Assembly: GCF_003797125.1 (NCBI RefSeq)
Contig: NZ_RKKE01000003.1
Span: forward strand, 620,001 to 684,000
From: Shewanella frigidimarina
GTDB taxonomy: Bacteria; Pseudomonadota; Gammaproteobacteria; Enterobacterales; Shewanellaceae
Reading direction: 5' to 3'
Length of the DNA stretch: 64,000 bases
Made by a program: the position numbers and the translations under genes
Shown here: positions 1 through 10,700 of the stretch, piece by piece
How the letters are laid out: every line of letters begins with the position of its first letter
How positions within the stretch are numbered: the stretch's first letter is position 1
The notes under the pieces: generated by a model
Database searches by the model: none
What the model was told of the DNA's origin: nothing
What the model saw: only the letters and a program-made list of their open reading frames with translations

Positions 1-999
1 ATACTGTTGAATTTGAAACCCACTGATCACAAGTACAGCACCTGCAGCAATAGCGGTGAGTAGTGGCCAACTTTTACTGTGGAACTTATTGATAATTAGC
101 TCGATGGAAGGCGCACGTTGTACTTTTTTAAGCGCGAGACCTTTTTTCAACATAGGCCATAATCGTGAACTAATATTTTTTGGTTTAATCAACTTATTGT
201 TGGTGATATCAACTTCATTTGCAGCTACACGGTTATAAGGATGTTTACTTGTTAGTAGCTCATAGCTAATACACGAAAAAGCAAAAATATCGTCTGCCGC
301 GCAGGCATCTTCTCCAGATAACTGCTCAAAACTAGCATAAGCTGGGGTATAACCTGTTAAAGGAGAGTCTTGGTCGACTTCGGCAAATGCGTATCGGTCC
401 TCTCTTTGCTGTAAGTTTTTCGCAACGCCAAAATCAAAAACTTTAATGTTCCCTTGGCGAGTGAGGAAGATATTTGATGGCTTTAAGTCTGTATGGACAA
501 TACCTTGTTGATGAGCATACGATAATGCAGAAGCAATCTGATCAATGATTTTCATTGATCCTTTGAAGTTGATGCCTAATGGTTTTGAACGTTTGATCAC
601 TTGGTCTAATGATTCGCCATCTAACCACTCCATCACCATAAAGTGAAAGCCATCATCGGTATCTACATCATAAACTCTGATGATATTTGGATGAGATAGT
701 TTTTGAGTTTGTACTGACTCTTTGATAAGGACTTGCTGAGCTTCGGGTATATCCGATATCTGAGATAATAATACTTTAATCGCAACAAAAGGTTCTGTTA
801 CGTTTAATGACTCCAAATAGAGATCTTTGGCGCGGTATATATCACTCATACCACCATGACCAATTTTCGACTCAATTAAATAGCGATTTTTGAAACACTT
901 CCCAATCAAGTTAACTTTATTATTATTTCCAGAATGTTCAAATCCTGCCACAACTGTTTTATCTTCAGCAAAGTGATTTGGTGCTTTACTCTTATCCAT
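1..999 (-). CDS. Eukaryotic-like serine/threonine protein kinase (partial, C-terminus off the left edge)
   Basis: The reading frame opens at ATG 999 and runs off the window, giving 333 codons without a stop. A protein kinase domain is visible: glycine-rich loop IGHGGMSDIY, the VAIK lysine at about residue 75, catalytic loop HTDLKPSN at 169-176, and DFG at 189-191. A hydrophobic segment near the edge (LLTAIAAGAVLVISGF) suggests a membrane anchor after the kinase domain. The usual HRD arginine is threonine (HTD), but the catalytic Asp, Lys and Asn are present, so it is probably active. An AAGGGA sequence lies about 13 bases before the ATG. Substrate and partners cannot be told from the sequence. 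The next gene diverges from it. Confidence 0.85.
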   Translation of the reverse strand, partial: MDKSKAPNHFAEDKTVVAGFEHSGNNNKVNLIGKCFKNRYLIESKIGHGGMSDIYRAKDLYLESLNVTEPFVAIKVLLSQISDIPEAQQVLIKESVQTQKLSHPNIIRVYDVDTDDGFHFMVMEWLDGESLDQVIKRSKPLGINFKGSMKIIDQIASALSYAHQQGIVHTDLKPSNIFLTRQGNIKVFDFGVAKNLQQREDRYAFAEVDQDSPLTGYTPAYASFEQLSGEDACAADDIFAFSCISYELLTSKHPYNRVAANEVDITNNKLIKPKNISSRLWPMLKKGLALKKVQRAPSIELIINKFHSKSWPLLTAIAAGAVLVISGFQIQQY

Positions 1000-1318
1000 A
1001 AGTACAGGTTAATCCCTTAATATTATCCTAAAGTATGTAAACTATCTTCCTAGTGAATCAAAATTACCCCAATATGTTGCAGCAAGAAAATGCAAAAAAC
1101 AACATTTAAAAACTTGCTTAATAACTTTTAAATAAATTCATTAAAATAAACCACCCATTAGTATGTATTAAAATCTAAAAACATTAAAAAGTATGTTTTT
1201 AATATTAAAATAAACATCTAATTAACTAAAAAACAGTTTTTCTATTGACCCAATAAAACATTATCGGTAATTTACGATTTCTTTTTAATGGACCACATTT
1301 TTAAAGGATTAAACAAAT
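1000..1318. other. AT-rich divergent intergenic region
   Basis: This 319-base stretch separates the leftward kinase gene from the rightward OmpA-domain gene. It is very AT-rich, with many A and T runs, and no open frame of note. It must hold both promoters; one candidate for the rightward gene is listed separately. No tRNA-like or repeated element was seen. Confidence 0.6.
1245..1273 (+). promoter_or_regulatory. Candidate sigma-70 promoter of the OmpA-domain lipoprotein gene
   Basis: A TTGACC box (1245-1250) and a TAATTT box (1268-1273) are 17 bases apart, about 45 bases before the ATG at 1319. The sequence AAAGGA close before the start codon serves as ribosome binding site. Inferred from box match and spacing only. 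Confidence 0.45.
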
Positions 1319-1810
1319 ATGAAACGCGTCAATCTTTCATTACCTGTTATTGCGTTATTAACACTTGCGGGTTGTCAATCAGCACCTGTCGTTGTATCTG
1401 AACCAATCAAAACATTTTCTATTTCTCCAGAGTGTATTGAATATACATTACAAACAGATAATGAAATGATTATTGGGTTCACACCTGTGTATTTCGAAGT
1501 TAATAGTGATAAGTCATACAGTAAGCTTGATACTCACATGTCTTGCGTTGCGACTTACCTCGCCAATAATTCTGATAAAGAACTAAATGTTCAGGGCTTT
1601 ACAGATGACAAAGGCACAGTTAAATACAATAAAGCGTTGGCACAGCGTCGTGCTGATGGTTTAGTGGAGTTTTTAATCTCTTTGGGCACATCTAACGACC
1701 AATTAATTTCGACTACTAAAGTTATTGAAGATAACGGTGTAAAATTAACCAGTTCTGAGCGTTCTAAGACTCGTCGGGTTAACTTTTCCATTACGAATAA
1801 ATCTTCATAA
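1319..1810 (+). CDS. OmpA-family lipoprotein (Pal-like peptidoglycan-binding domain)
   Basis: A 163-aa protein with a lipoprotein signal peptide: MKRVN, a hydrophobic stretch, then the lipobox LAGC with Cys19 as the predicted lipidated residue. Residues about 55-160 resemble the OmpA C-terminal domain that binds peptidoglycan, with VYFEVNSD near its start, the NVQGFTDDKGTVKYN region, then ALAQRRADGLVEFL and a final KTRRVNFSI. It would sit in the outer membrane and contact the cell wall. It is shorter than typical Pal and has no Tol genes nearby, so it is better treated as an accessory OmpA-domain lipoprotein than as Pal itself. It is a single gene, followed by a 17-bp inverted repeat. Confidence 0.82.
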   Translation: MKRVNLSLPVIALLTLAGCQSAPVVVSEPIKTFSISPECIEYTLQTDNEMIIGFTPVYFEVNSDKSYSKLDTHMSCVATYLANNSDKELNVQGFTDDKGTVKYNKALAQRRADGLVEFLISLGTSNDQLISTTKVIEDNGVKLTSSERSKTRRVNFSITNKSS

Positions 1811-2204
1811 AAAATGAATTAAAGTATTAATAAAATACTGTAATTCAAGTGTATTTATTATACTTATTATTGAATCTCAGCTTATTACAAAGCTGAGATT
1901 CAATAATTTATCAACAAACCTCAGTTATATCGCTCCTTATTCCATCTAAAAAACCTGCTTACTTATATTATTGTCAATATCTGGACTAAACATGGATTCT
2001 CTAAATTTATTTGGAAATTTTAGTCACACGACAGAGCCCATACTGAAGATAATTGTGCTGCGTTAACGCGCATCACAGATAAAACGACTTCTAAAAATTG
2101 ACAGTATAAAAATGATTAACCGAAAAACGTGACTCAACGATTAATCACTGCTCATTGGAAATAGATACTTAAGCATAGTCAATTGAACATAGTCCCCAGT
2201 GAGG
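1811..2204. other. Intergenic region between convergent genes
   Basis: This gap of almost 400 bases lies between the ends of two convergent genes. Its one clear element is the inverted repeat at 1867-1906. The stretch 1990-2180 is less AT-rich than the gap before the OmpA-domain gene and has stop codons in all frames. I could not tie it to a known mobile element. Confidence 0.55.
1867..1906. terminator. 17-bp perfect inverted repeat, probable bidirectional terminator
   Basis: The arms at 1867-1883 and 1890-1906 are perfect reverse complements with a 6-base loop, including the core GAATCTCAGCTT. It lies about 55 bases after the stop of the OmpA-domain gene. There is no long T run after it, so it may be a weak terminator or an mRNA-stabilising hairpin. 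Confidence 0.55.
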
Positions 2205-3047
2205 TTAGCGTTCAACACCCTTACTTAATCTTAATCGAATGAATAACATTATCAATAATAGTAAACCAAACCGAATATCAATTGTCCCGCCGCTGTAATT
2301 ATTACTATGTTCCACCTTGGCAATTTTCTCCTCTTTAACTCTCACCTTAAATCGAGCTAACTCATCATCTAAGTTTTTAGTCATATCAGTGACCGCTAGA
2401 TCAAAACCTTGCATCGATTTTTCTGCTAAGGTTTCATCAATACCTATGGCAGTAGTGCGTTTTTCAAGCTTACTGATCCCTGGCGCTCTAAAGAGCATTT
2501 TCCTACTTTTAATGTCAAATACTGCCGTATCGACAAATGTTTGTACGGTATTTTCATTGCCCGGAATCACATACATCCCCACGATTGTCCAATACAATAA
2601 CGCGGCATTATTCTCTACCGACTGAGTCACTTGATCGTAAGACACCAAGGCCATTACGTCGACATCATATAAACGCCCAACTTGCTCTAATGTGTTAAAA
2701 CCATCACCACCAGCAAGATAAGTACTCGGAATAACTTCAATGCGATCAATATAATCATATTGGACAAAAGCCGCTTTCACTTTTTCAAGTAATTCATATT
2801 GGTCCTTACTATGCACGGCCTCTTTTTGAAAGCCTGTAGACGGTACAAAGGCAATACCGACTTTTACCGGTAATGTGAGCAATGGAACTTCGGCGCTATG
2901 TGCTGAACGGTCATCTTTATTAGGATACAAAAAGTCCATCAGGCTGCTCGAGACAGACTGTTTTCCCGACTGCTGGCTCACCAGCATACTGCATGAAGAC
3001 AATAATAAAACTGATGCCATCGTACCTAACCATGTTGTTTTTTTCAT
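2205..3047 (-). CDS. Rhombotarget-type lipoprotein with GlyGly-CTERM tail
   Basis: This 280-aa protein carries sorting signals at both ends. At the N-terminus is a lipoprotein signal with the lipobox LLSSC (Cys19). At the C-terminus is Ser-Gly-Gly (252-254), a hydrophobic stretch (FGLLLLIMLFI) and a basic end (RLRLSKGVER). That tail is the GlyGly-CTERM pattern recognised by rhombosortase proteases, and the combination fits the family known as rhombotarget lipoprotein. The middle domain (for example KVGIAFVPSTGF and DVDVMALVSYDQV) has no function I recognise. The upstream AAGGGAAG supports the ATG at 3047. No rhombosortase gene lies in this window. Confidence 0.78.
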   Translation of the reverse strand: MKKTTWLGTMASVLLLSSCSMLVSQQSGKQSVSSSLMDFLYPNKDDRSAHSAEVPLLTLPVKVGIAFVPSTGFQKEAVHSKDQYELLEKVKAAFVQYDYIDRIEVIPSTYLAGGDGFNTLEQVGRLYDVDVMALVSYDQVTQSVENNAALLYWTIVGMYVIPGNENTVQTFVDTAVFDIKSRKMLFRAPGISKLEKRTTAIGIDETLAEKSMQGFDLAVTDMTKNLDDELARFKVRVKEEKIAKVEHSNNYSGGTIDIRFGLLLLIMLFIRLRLSKGVER

Positions 3048-3368
3048 TTACGCTTCCCTTTTAAACTATTTTCCATTTATCGATAACAATAAATCTGTTT
3101 ATTTCTACAACACGAAAATACATAAATAACCAATCACACCAAATGTTAATTATTTTCACTACCTTAACATTGTCAATTTCGCTAACCCTTAACTAAAAAT
3201 ACTATAAACCATTGTTATTTATACACTATAAAAAGTGGCACAGTTAGTGCTATGTTGTATTTAATTAACATTAGTTACAAATGATAACGTGACGTTAACT
3301 CGCTTAAGAATAACAATAAGTACATTAGCGTCATTTAATTCAAAAAATATAACATTAGCAGGTACCCC
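3048..3368. other. Divergent intergenic region before the efflux operon
   Basis: This AT-rich stretch of about 320 bases lies between the leftward GlyGly-CTERM lipoprotein gene and the rightward RND operon. It should hold promoters for both. No regulator gene adjoins the efflux operon and I found no clear operator dyad. Confidence 0.5.
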
Positions 3369-4442
3369 ATGGATAGGTTCATCAGCATGAAGAAAATGGC
3401 AATTCCTTTACTTTGTATTGCAGTATTGAGTGGTTGCAGCGGCGAAGAAGAGCAAACAAAAAAAGATGAAAAATTTGCTATTCCGGTTGAAACAGCACTG
3501 GTCACCACAGGCAATGTATCGTCTTTTTACAGCACCACCGCCACACTTGAAGCACCTGAAGAGTCTCATGTGATGAGCCGCATTGCTGGGATAATCGAAA
3601 AGATTAACGTTGAAGAAGGCGATCGGGTTACCAAAGGACAAATACTTGCGGTAATTGATGCCAAGCGTCAACGCTATGATTTCAATCGTTCAGAAGCCGA
3701 AGTGCAGATTATTCAGCAAGAATTAAATCGTTTAAACAAAATGAACAACAAAGAGTTTATTAGCCAGGATCAGATGGCCAAACTCGAGTTCAACCTGCAA
3801 GCTGCTAAAGCACAGCGTGACTTAGCAGAACTGCAAGTTAAAGAAAGCCAAATCACCTCGCCTATTAATGGTGTCGTTGCTGCACGTTATGTTAAAACGG
3901 GCAATATGGCCAAAGAGTTCCAAGAGTTATTTTATGTTGTCAATCAAGACCAACTTCACGGCATATTACACTTACCAGAACAACAGCTTGCAAGTTTACG
4001 AGTTGGTCAACAAGCCAGTATTATTCAACAACATCAAGGTAGCGCTGCCCATATTATCGATGCAAAAGTACTGCGCATTAGTCCAATAGTGGATGCTCAA
4101 AGCGGTACGTTTAAAGTGACATTAGCCGTGCCAAATCAAGATGCTACATTAAAAGCGGGTATGTTTACTCGGGTTGAACTTAAATACGACACCCATCGTG
4201 ATGTACTTACCGTGCCTTATAACGCATTAATCAACCAAGACAACACTCAAGCTTTATATGTGATAAAAGACACCAAGGCACAACGACGTGAAGTCACGTT
4301 GGGATATCGTGAAAATAACACGGTTGAAATTTTATCGGGTGTTGAAGATGGCGAACAAATTGTCATCCGGGGCCAGCAGAACCTCAAAGATCAATCATTA
4401 GTGGAAATTATTACCCCACTTAGCTTCGCAGCTATTCGATAA
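3369..4442 (+). CDS. RND efflux periplasmic adaptor subunit (HlyD/MFP family lipoprotein)
   Basis: This is the membrane-fusion subunit linking an inner-membrane RND pump to an outer-membrane channel. The frame gives 357 aa from ATG 3369. A second ATG at 3387 starts a cleaner lipoprotein signal (MKKMAIPLLCIAVLSGC), so the shorter 351-aa form is equally or more likely. The body shows the family layout: a biotinyl-lipoyl half-motif (VMSRIAGIIEKINVEEGDRV), a coiled-coil hairpin (about residues 115-165), the second half-motif (ITSPINGVVAARYVKTGN), then beta-barrel and membrane-proximal domains. The next gene, a pump permease, begins 12 bases later, which indicates one operon. Substrate is unknown. 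Confidence 0.9.
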   Translation: MDRFISMKKMAIPLLCIAVLSGCSGEEEQTKKDEKFAIPVETALVTTGNVSSFYSTTATLEAPEESHVMSRIAGIIEKINVEEGDRVTKGQILAVIDAKRQRYDFNRSEAEVQIIQQELNRLNKMNNKEFISQDQMAKLEFNLQAAKAQRDLAELQVKESQITSPINGVVAARYVKTGNMAKEFQELFYVVNQDQLHGILHLPEQQLASLRVGQQASIIQQHQGSAAHIIDAKVLRISPIVDAQSGTFKVTLAVPNQDATLKAGMFTRVELKYDTHRDVLTVPYNALINQDNTQALYVIKDTKAQRREVTLGYRENNTVEILSGVEDGEQIVIRGQQNLKDQSLVEIITPLSFAAIR

Positions 4443-4454
4443 CGGAGCGGGATA

Positions 4455-7400
4455 ATGTCAATAATAAACACTTCGGTTAAACGCCCCGTCACTGTATGGA
4501 TGTTCATGTTCGCTGTGATGCTTTTTGGTATGGTCGGGTTTTCTCGCCTCGCGGTAAAACTATTACCCGATTTAAGCTATCCCAGCGTGACCATACGCAC
4601 AGCCTATGACGGAGCTGCTCCGGTTGAAATTGAGCAACTGGTATCAAAGCCAATTGAAGAAGCCGTTGGCGTAGTCAAAGGACTGCGGAAAATAAGCTCA
4701 ATTTCACGTTCTGGCATGTCTGATGTTGTGCTCGAGTTTGAATGGGGCACCAATATGGATATGGCTAGCCTTGAAGTGCGTGAAAAAATCGACACTATCG
4801 AGCTGCCCTTAGACATTAATAAGCCATTATTACTGCGTTTTAACCCCAATCTTGATCCCATCATGCGCTTAGCTTTTTCTGTACCCAATGCCGATGCGGA
4901 GCAGTTAAAGCAAATGCGAACTTTTGCTGATGAAGAGTTAAAACGACGTTTAGAAGCCTTATCCGGTGTTGCTGCTGTAAGGTTATCCGGTGGGTTGGAG
5001 CAAGAAGTTCATATTGAATTAAATCAACAAAAACTAAGTCAATTGAATCTTAATGCCGATCAGGTTAAACGTCGAATAAATGAAGAAAATATCAACCTTT
5101 CAGCAGGTAAAGTGATTCAGGGTGATAAAGAATACTTGGTCAGAACCTTAAATCAATTCAATTCTTTAGATGAACTAGGTCAAGTGATTATCTATCGTGA
5201 TGGCCAAACGTTAGTCAGATTATCTGATATTGCGGTGATTAGTGATGCCTACAAAGAACGCAGTGATATTACTCGCATCGGCGAAGTAGAATCGATTGAA
5301 CTAGCCATATACAAAGAAGGTGACGCCAATACCGTTGCTGTTGCACAAAAGCTACGATCTGAACTTGAAAAAATCAATCTAGCTAATGAACACAATAAGT
5401 TAAAAGTAATTTACGACCAATCTGAGTTTATTGAAAGCGCAGTCAATGAAGTGACATCGGCAGCGTTATTTGGCAGCTTACTGGCGATGCTGGTAATTTA
5501 CCTGTTTTTACGGGACATTATTGCCACATTAATTATTTCCATCTCGATCCCCTTTTCGGTTATTGCCACCTTTAACATGATGTATTTTGCCAATATCAGC
5601 TTAAACATTATGTCGTTAGGTGGTATTGCGTTAGCGATTGGTTTATTGGTCGACAATGCCATTGTGGTATTAGAAAACATAGACCGTTATAAATCTCAAG
5701 GCATGAGTAAAGTTGAAGCTGCCGTCACAGGATGTAAAGAAGTCTCAGGCGCCATTTTTGCTTCAACACTCACCACTCTGGCGGTATTTGTCCCTTTAGT
5801 GTTTGTAGACGGCATTGCAGGAGCCTTATTTGCCGACCAAGCGCTCACAGTCACGTTCGCCCTACTCGCCTCATTATTTGTTGCCTTAACAGCCATTCCC
5901 ATGTTGGCATCACGTCAAGGTTTTACTAGCCTGCCGCAACCTATTGAAGTCGCCCAAAAACCTAAACCCACTAGCCGAAAAGGAAAAGTGGCCTATTACT
6001 TACTGGCTGTGCTGAGCTTTCCATTTAAACTCTTGTTTAGCTATTTGCCTTCAGGATTGTTAACCGCAATTATTGTCATTAGCCGTTTTGTAAGTAGTGT
6101 ATTTGGACTGTTGCTCAAACCCATCTGCGCTGGTTTTAACTACTTATACCGCATAGTCGAATCAATCTATTTCCGTGTATTACATCACGCTCTTCGCCAC
6201 CAAGTGTTAACCATTGTGTTAGCACTATTGGTGACCCTAGCGTCAAGCTGTTTGCTGCCTAAATTAGGTGTTGAGCTAATCCCGCCGATGAATCAAGGAG
6301 AATTTTATGTCGAAGTATTATTACCACCAGGCACCGAAGTCAGTGAAACTGATGCTGTATTACAACAACTAGCCCTGTCGATTAAAGACCGTAAAGATGT
6401 GAAACACGCCTATAGTCAAGCCGGTAGCGGTGGGTTAATGACATCGGATACTGCAAGAGGTGGTGAAAACTGGGGCCGATTACAAGTGGTACTCGCAGAC
6501 CCTTTAGCCTTTAATGCGGTTAGCCAGGTATTGCGTAACACAGCAAAAAACATTCCTGAACTAGAGGCTCAAATTGAACACCCTGAATTATTCAGCTTTA
6601 AAACCCCGCTTGAAATTGAGCTATCGGGTTATGATTTAGCTCAACTCAAACAAAGTGCAGACCAACTGGTTAATGCCTTGTCTGATTCTGACCGCTTTAG
6701 TGACATTAATACGACCTTACGCGATGGCCAACCAGAGATCAGTATTCGCTTTGACCATGCCCGTTTAGCCGCGCTGGGGATGGATGCTCCGACAGTTGCT
6801 AACCGCATAGCCCAACGTGTCGGTGGTACTATTGCCAGCCAGTTTACGGTACGCGATCGTAAAGTGGATATTTTGGTGCGCAGTGAATTAAGCGAACGCG
6901 ATCAAATCAGCGACATTGAATCGTTAATTATTAATCCCAATAGCGCCCAACCTATTCCATTAAGTGCTATTGCCACTATCGATTTACAAATTGGTCCTTC
7001 AGCGATTAATCGTATCAGTCAACAACGAGTCGCTATTGTGTCGTCTAATTTGGCTTACGGTGACTTAAGCGAAGCGGTAATTGAAGCCCAGCAGATACTG
7101 GCTAAACAGCAGCTACCAAGTTCTATTCAGGCCAGATTTGGCGGCCAAAATGAAGAAATGGAGCACTCATTTGACTCATTGAAAATAGCCCTCGTTTTGG
7201 CTATCTTCCTAGTGTATTTAGTAATGGCCAGCCAATTTGAATCATTGTTGCATCCACTGCTAATCTTAATCGCTGTTCCAATGGCCGTTGCCGGCAGTAT
7301 TGTGGGTTTATTCATTACCGGGACCCATTTGAGCGTAGTGGTATTTATTGGCTTAATCATGCTAGCAGGTATTGTGGTCAACAATGCGATTGTATTGGTT

Positions 7401-7706
7401 GACCGTATTAATCAATTGCGCCAAGAAGGTATTGATAAACTGACCGCGATTAATGATGCCGCGCAATCTCGTTTACGTCCTATCATGATGACAACCCTAA
7501 CCACTACCTTAGGTTTATTACCAATGGCAATAGGCATTGGCGATGGCAGTGAAGTTCGTGCGCCAATGGCCATTACAGTCATTTTCGGATTAAGCATGTC
7601 AACCTTGCTTACATTGTTAGTTATTCCAGCTCTATATGCGCTATTTGATCGTAAACAATATACCCAAAGCGACGTTGAGTTTAATACAGCGGAGACGCCA
7701 GCATGA
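4455..7706 (+). CDS. RND family efflux permease (HAE1/AcrB-like), first of two
   Basis: A 1083-aa inner-membrane proton-driven pump subunit. It has the RND layout: an N-terminal TM segment after SVKRPVTVWMF, a large periplasmic loop, a TM bundle with GGIALAIGLLVDNAIVVLEN (the acidic residue in TM4 is expected in proton relay), a second periplasmic loop, and a final TM bundle including LIMLAGIVVNNAIVLVDRI. Residues about 500-590 form a longer than usual hydrophobic and basic insert between the halves. It overlaps the next permease by 4 bases (ATGA), so the two are translationally coupled. Two different permeases with one adaptor recall MdtBC-type or VexCD-type heteromeric pumps. Substrate cannot be read from the sequence. 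Confidence 0.9.
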   Translation: MSIINTSVKRPVTVWMFMFAVMLFGMVGFSRLAVKLLPDLSYPSVTIRTAYDGAAPVEIEQLVSKPIEEAVGVVKGLRKISSISRSGMSDVVLEFEWGTNMDMASLEVREKIDTIELPLDINKPLLLRFNPNLDPIMRLAFSVPNADAEQLKQMRTFADEELKRRLEALSGVAAVRLSGGLEQEVHIELNQQKLSQLNLNADQVKRRINEENINLSAGKVIQGDKEYLVRTLNQFNSLDELGQVIIYRDGQTLVRLSDIAVISDAYKERSDITRIGEVESIELAIYKEGDANTVAVAQKLRSELEKINLANEHNKLKVIYDQSEFIESAVNEVTSAALFGSLLAMLVIYLFLRDIIATLIISISIPFSVIATFNMMYFANISLNIMSLGGIALAIGLLVDNAIVVLENIDRYKSQGMSKVEAAVTGCKEVSGAIFASTLTTLAVFVPLVFVDGIAGALFADQALTVTFALLASLFVALTAIPMLASRQGFTSLPQPIEVAQKPKPTSRKGKVAYYLLAVLSFPFKLLFSYLPSGLLTAIIVISRFVSSVFGLLLKPICAGFNYLYRIVESIYFRVLHHALRHQVLTIVLALLVTLASSCLLPKLGVELIPPMNQGEFYVEVLLPPGTEVSETDAVLQQLALSIKDRKDVKHAYSQAGSGGLMTSDTARGGENWGRLQVVLADPLAFNAVSQVLRNTAKNIPELEAQIEHPELFSFKTPLEIELSGYDLAQLKQSADQLVNALSDSDRFSDINTTLRDGQPEISIRFDHARLAALGMDAPTVANRIAQRVGGTIASQFTVRDRKVDILVRSELSERDQISDIESLIINPNSAQPIPLSAIATIDLQIGPSAINRISQQRVAIVSSNLAYGDLSEAVIEAQQILAKQQLPSSIQARFGGQNEEMEHSFDSLKIALVLAIFLVYLVMASQFESLLHPLLILIAVPMAVAGSIVGLFITGTHLSVVVFIGLIMLAGIVVNNAIVLVDRINQLRQEGIDKLTAINDAAQSRLRPIMMTTLTTTLGLLPMAIGIGDGSEVRAPMAITVIFGLSMSTLLTLLVIPALYALFDRKQYTQSDVEFNTAETPA

Positions 7707-10700
7707 ACATAACTCAACTGGCGATAAAGCGCCCCGTCACCACCTGCATGTTTTTCTTGGCCATTATGTTGTTTGGCATGGCGGCCAGTAGAATGCTGCC
7801 ATTAGAAATGTTTCCAGGAATTGATATTCCACAAATTGTGGTGCAAGTTCCGTACAAAGGCTCCAGCCCTGCAGAAGTTGAACGCGACATCACTAAAGTG
7901 CTGGAAGAGTCACTTGCTACCATGAGCGGCATAGAAGAGGTGCGATCAGATTCAACCCAAGACGGTGCGTTTATTCAGCTCAACATGAAATGGGGTGAAG
8001 ATGTTGCCACCAAAAGCCTAGAAGCGCGCGAGAAAATTGACTCGGTAAGGCATTTATTACCAAAAGATGTTGAGCGCGTCATGATCCAACAGTTCTCAAC
8101 CGCCGATATGCCGGTGTTAACCATTCGCATATCAAGCGAGCGCGAACTCTCTAATGCATTTGATTTGTTAGACAAACAGCTTCGTAAGCCGCTTGAACGC
8201 GTTGACGGCGTATCAAAAGTCACCCTTTATGGCGTTGAACAAAAGCAGATTGAAATCCGACTTGATGCAGATAAATTGGTCGCATCAAGCCTTAATATCC
8301 TCGATTTACGATCGCGTTTACTGGCAGAAAACTTTGTCATCAGTGCAGGTACCCTAAGAGAAAACTCAAGGGTGTATCAAGTCTCACCAAAAGGTGAATT
8401 TACCAGCCTTGACGATATCAATAATCTGGTGATAGTGCCGGGTATTCGCCTGCAAGATATTGCGATGGTGAGCTATGCCCTGCCCGAGAAAATTGAAGGC
8501 CGACATTTAGATCAAAAATATGCGGTGGGTATTGATGTATTTAAGGAATCTGGTGCCAATTTAGTTGAGGTGTCTGACCGTGTACTAAGCGTTATCGAAC
8601 AGGTTAAGCAAGATCAGCAATTTAATGGCATCAAACTGTTTATCATGGAAGACCAAGCCTATGGCGTTAAGTCCTCACTCAAAGACTTATTACTGTCTGG
8701 CTTAATGGGTGCGGTACTGTCATTTGGGGTGCTGTTTCTGTTTTTGCGTAACCTTAAAATGACCTTAGTAGTTATCTCATCAGTGCCGATTTCATTATGT
8801 ATGACATTGGCTGGTATGTACTTTTTAGGCTACAGCTTAAATATTTTATCGATGATGGGATTGTTATTAGCCGTCGGCATGTTGATTGATAATGCGGTTG
8901 TCGTCACCGAAAGCGTGCTACAAGAGAAACAAGCTGGGCATATTGACGACACTTGTCAGATAAAAGCCAACCAACAAGCCGTGTTAACTGGCGTTGAAAA
9001 AGTCTCTTTGGCGGTTTTAGCAGGTACATTAACCACCGCCATTGTTTTTTTACCGAATATTTTCGGCGTAAAAGTGCAACTGACCATCTTTTTAGAACAT
9101 GTTGCTGTGGCCATTTGTATCTCGCTAGCGGCTTCATTATTGGTAGCGAAAACATTAATCCCACTGATGCTCAACCACTTTCACTTTGAAGTGCAGGCCG
9201 CTAATGACAACAATCGCTTAGGGCGTTTTTATCAACGTAGCCTCACGTGGATATTAACCCGACCAAAACGTTCTGGTGTCATCGCAGTGGCATTGTTGGT
9301 ATCAACAGCATTGCCATTAAGTATGGTGCAACAAGATCAAGGAGATGGCGAAGGTAATGACCGTTTATACATTAATTACCAGCTAGAAGGTCGCCATAAT
9401 CTAGCGGTGACCGAAGCCATGATTAATAGCATGGAAACGTATTTATACAGCAATAAAGACAAGTTTTATATTGATGCGGTTTACAGTTACTACGCCCCGC
9501 AAGATGCACAATCAACCATTTTATTGCAAAAAGACATCCCTATAGACATTGGTGAGTTAAAGAAAATGATCCGCGAAGGATTTCCTAAATTTTCGATTGC
9601 CACGCCACAATTTGGTTGGGGTAATGAAAATAATGGCATTCGTGTAACCTTAACAGGGCGCTCAACAACGGAATTAATTCGCATCAGTGAACAAGTGATG
9701 CCATTGCTCGACAATATTGAAGGCTTAGTCGATGTGCGCTCGGAAGTGAATGGCGCCCAACAAGAAGTTGTGGTGGTAATCAACCGAGAAATGGCAGCCC
9801 GTCTGGATTTAACCTTAAGCGATATAGCATCGAACATTGCCATTGCCTTAAGAGGTTCGCAGTTACGTTCGTTTCGCCATGATCCTAGCGGCGAACTACG
9901 CATCGAACTGGCCTACGACAAAAGCTGGCAGAACTCTTTAGAAAAGCTTAAGCAACTGCCGATTATTCGCCAAGGTGACCGAGTTTATACCCTGGACAGT
10001 TTAGCTGAAGCAACCGTGGTACCTCGATTTGATACTATTCGTCATTTTAATCGCCAAACGGCTTTATCCATTGGCGCAAACCTTGAAGAACTCACTACCG
10101 AAGAAGCACAAACCAAAATCACTCAGGTGATGGACTCGGTGAATTTCCCATACGGTTACGGCTACTCATTACGCGGTGGTTTTGAACGCCAGGATGAAGA
10201 TCAGTCAATCATGGTGGTGAATATGATATTGGCAATTGCGATGATTTATATCGTCATGGCGGCGTTATTTGAGTCACTGCTATTACCAACAGCCATTATC
10301 ACTTCAATTATGTTCTCAATTACAGGTGTATTCTGGGCATTGTGGCTAACAGGTACACCAATGTCGGTGATGTCGATGATAGGCATACTCATTTTGATGG
10401 GTATTGTGGTCAATAACGGTATTGTTCTGGTAGACCAGATTAATCAGATGACACCTGATTTGGATAAGCTAAGTGATACCATTGTTAACGTGTGTATTAC
10501 TCGTTTGCGTCCGGTATTAATGACGGTTGCAACCACAGTATTGGGATTAGTGCCGTTAGCAATGGGTGACACTCAAATAGGTGGTGGTGGGCCACCTTAT
10601 TCGCCAATGGCCATTGCCATTATCGGTGGATTAACCTTTTCAACCGTCACCAGCCTATATTTAGTACCATTATGCTACCAAGCGTTATATCTCGTGCGAC

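Noticed and set aside
1975..2200. Possible remnant of a transposase or other gene in the less AT-rich part of the gap after the OmpA-domain gene.
   Set aside because: Stop codons in all frames and no stretch I could match to a known transposase; left as unassigned DNA.
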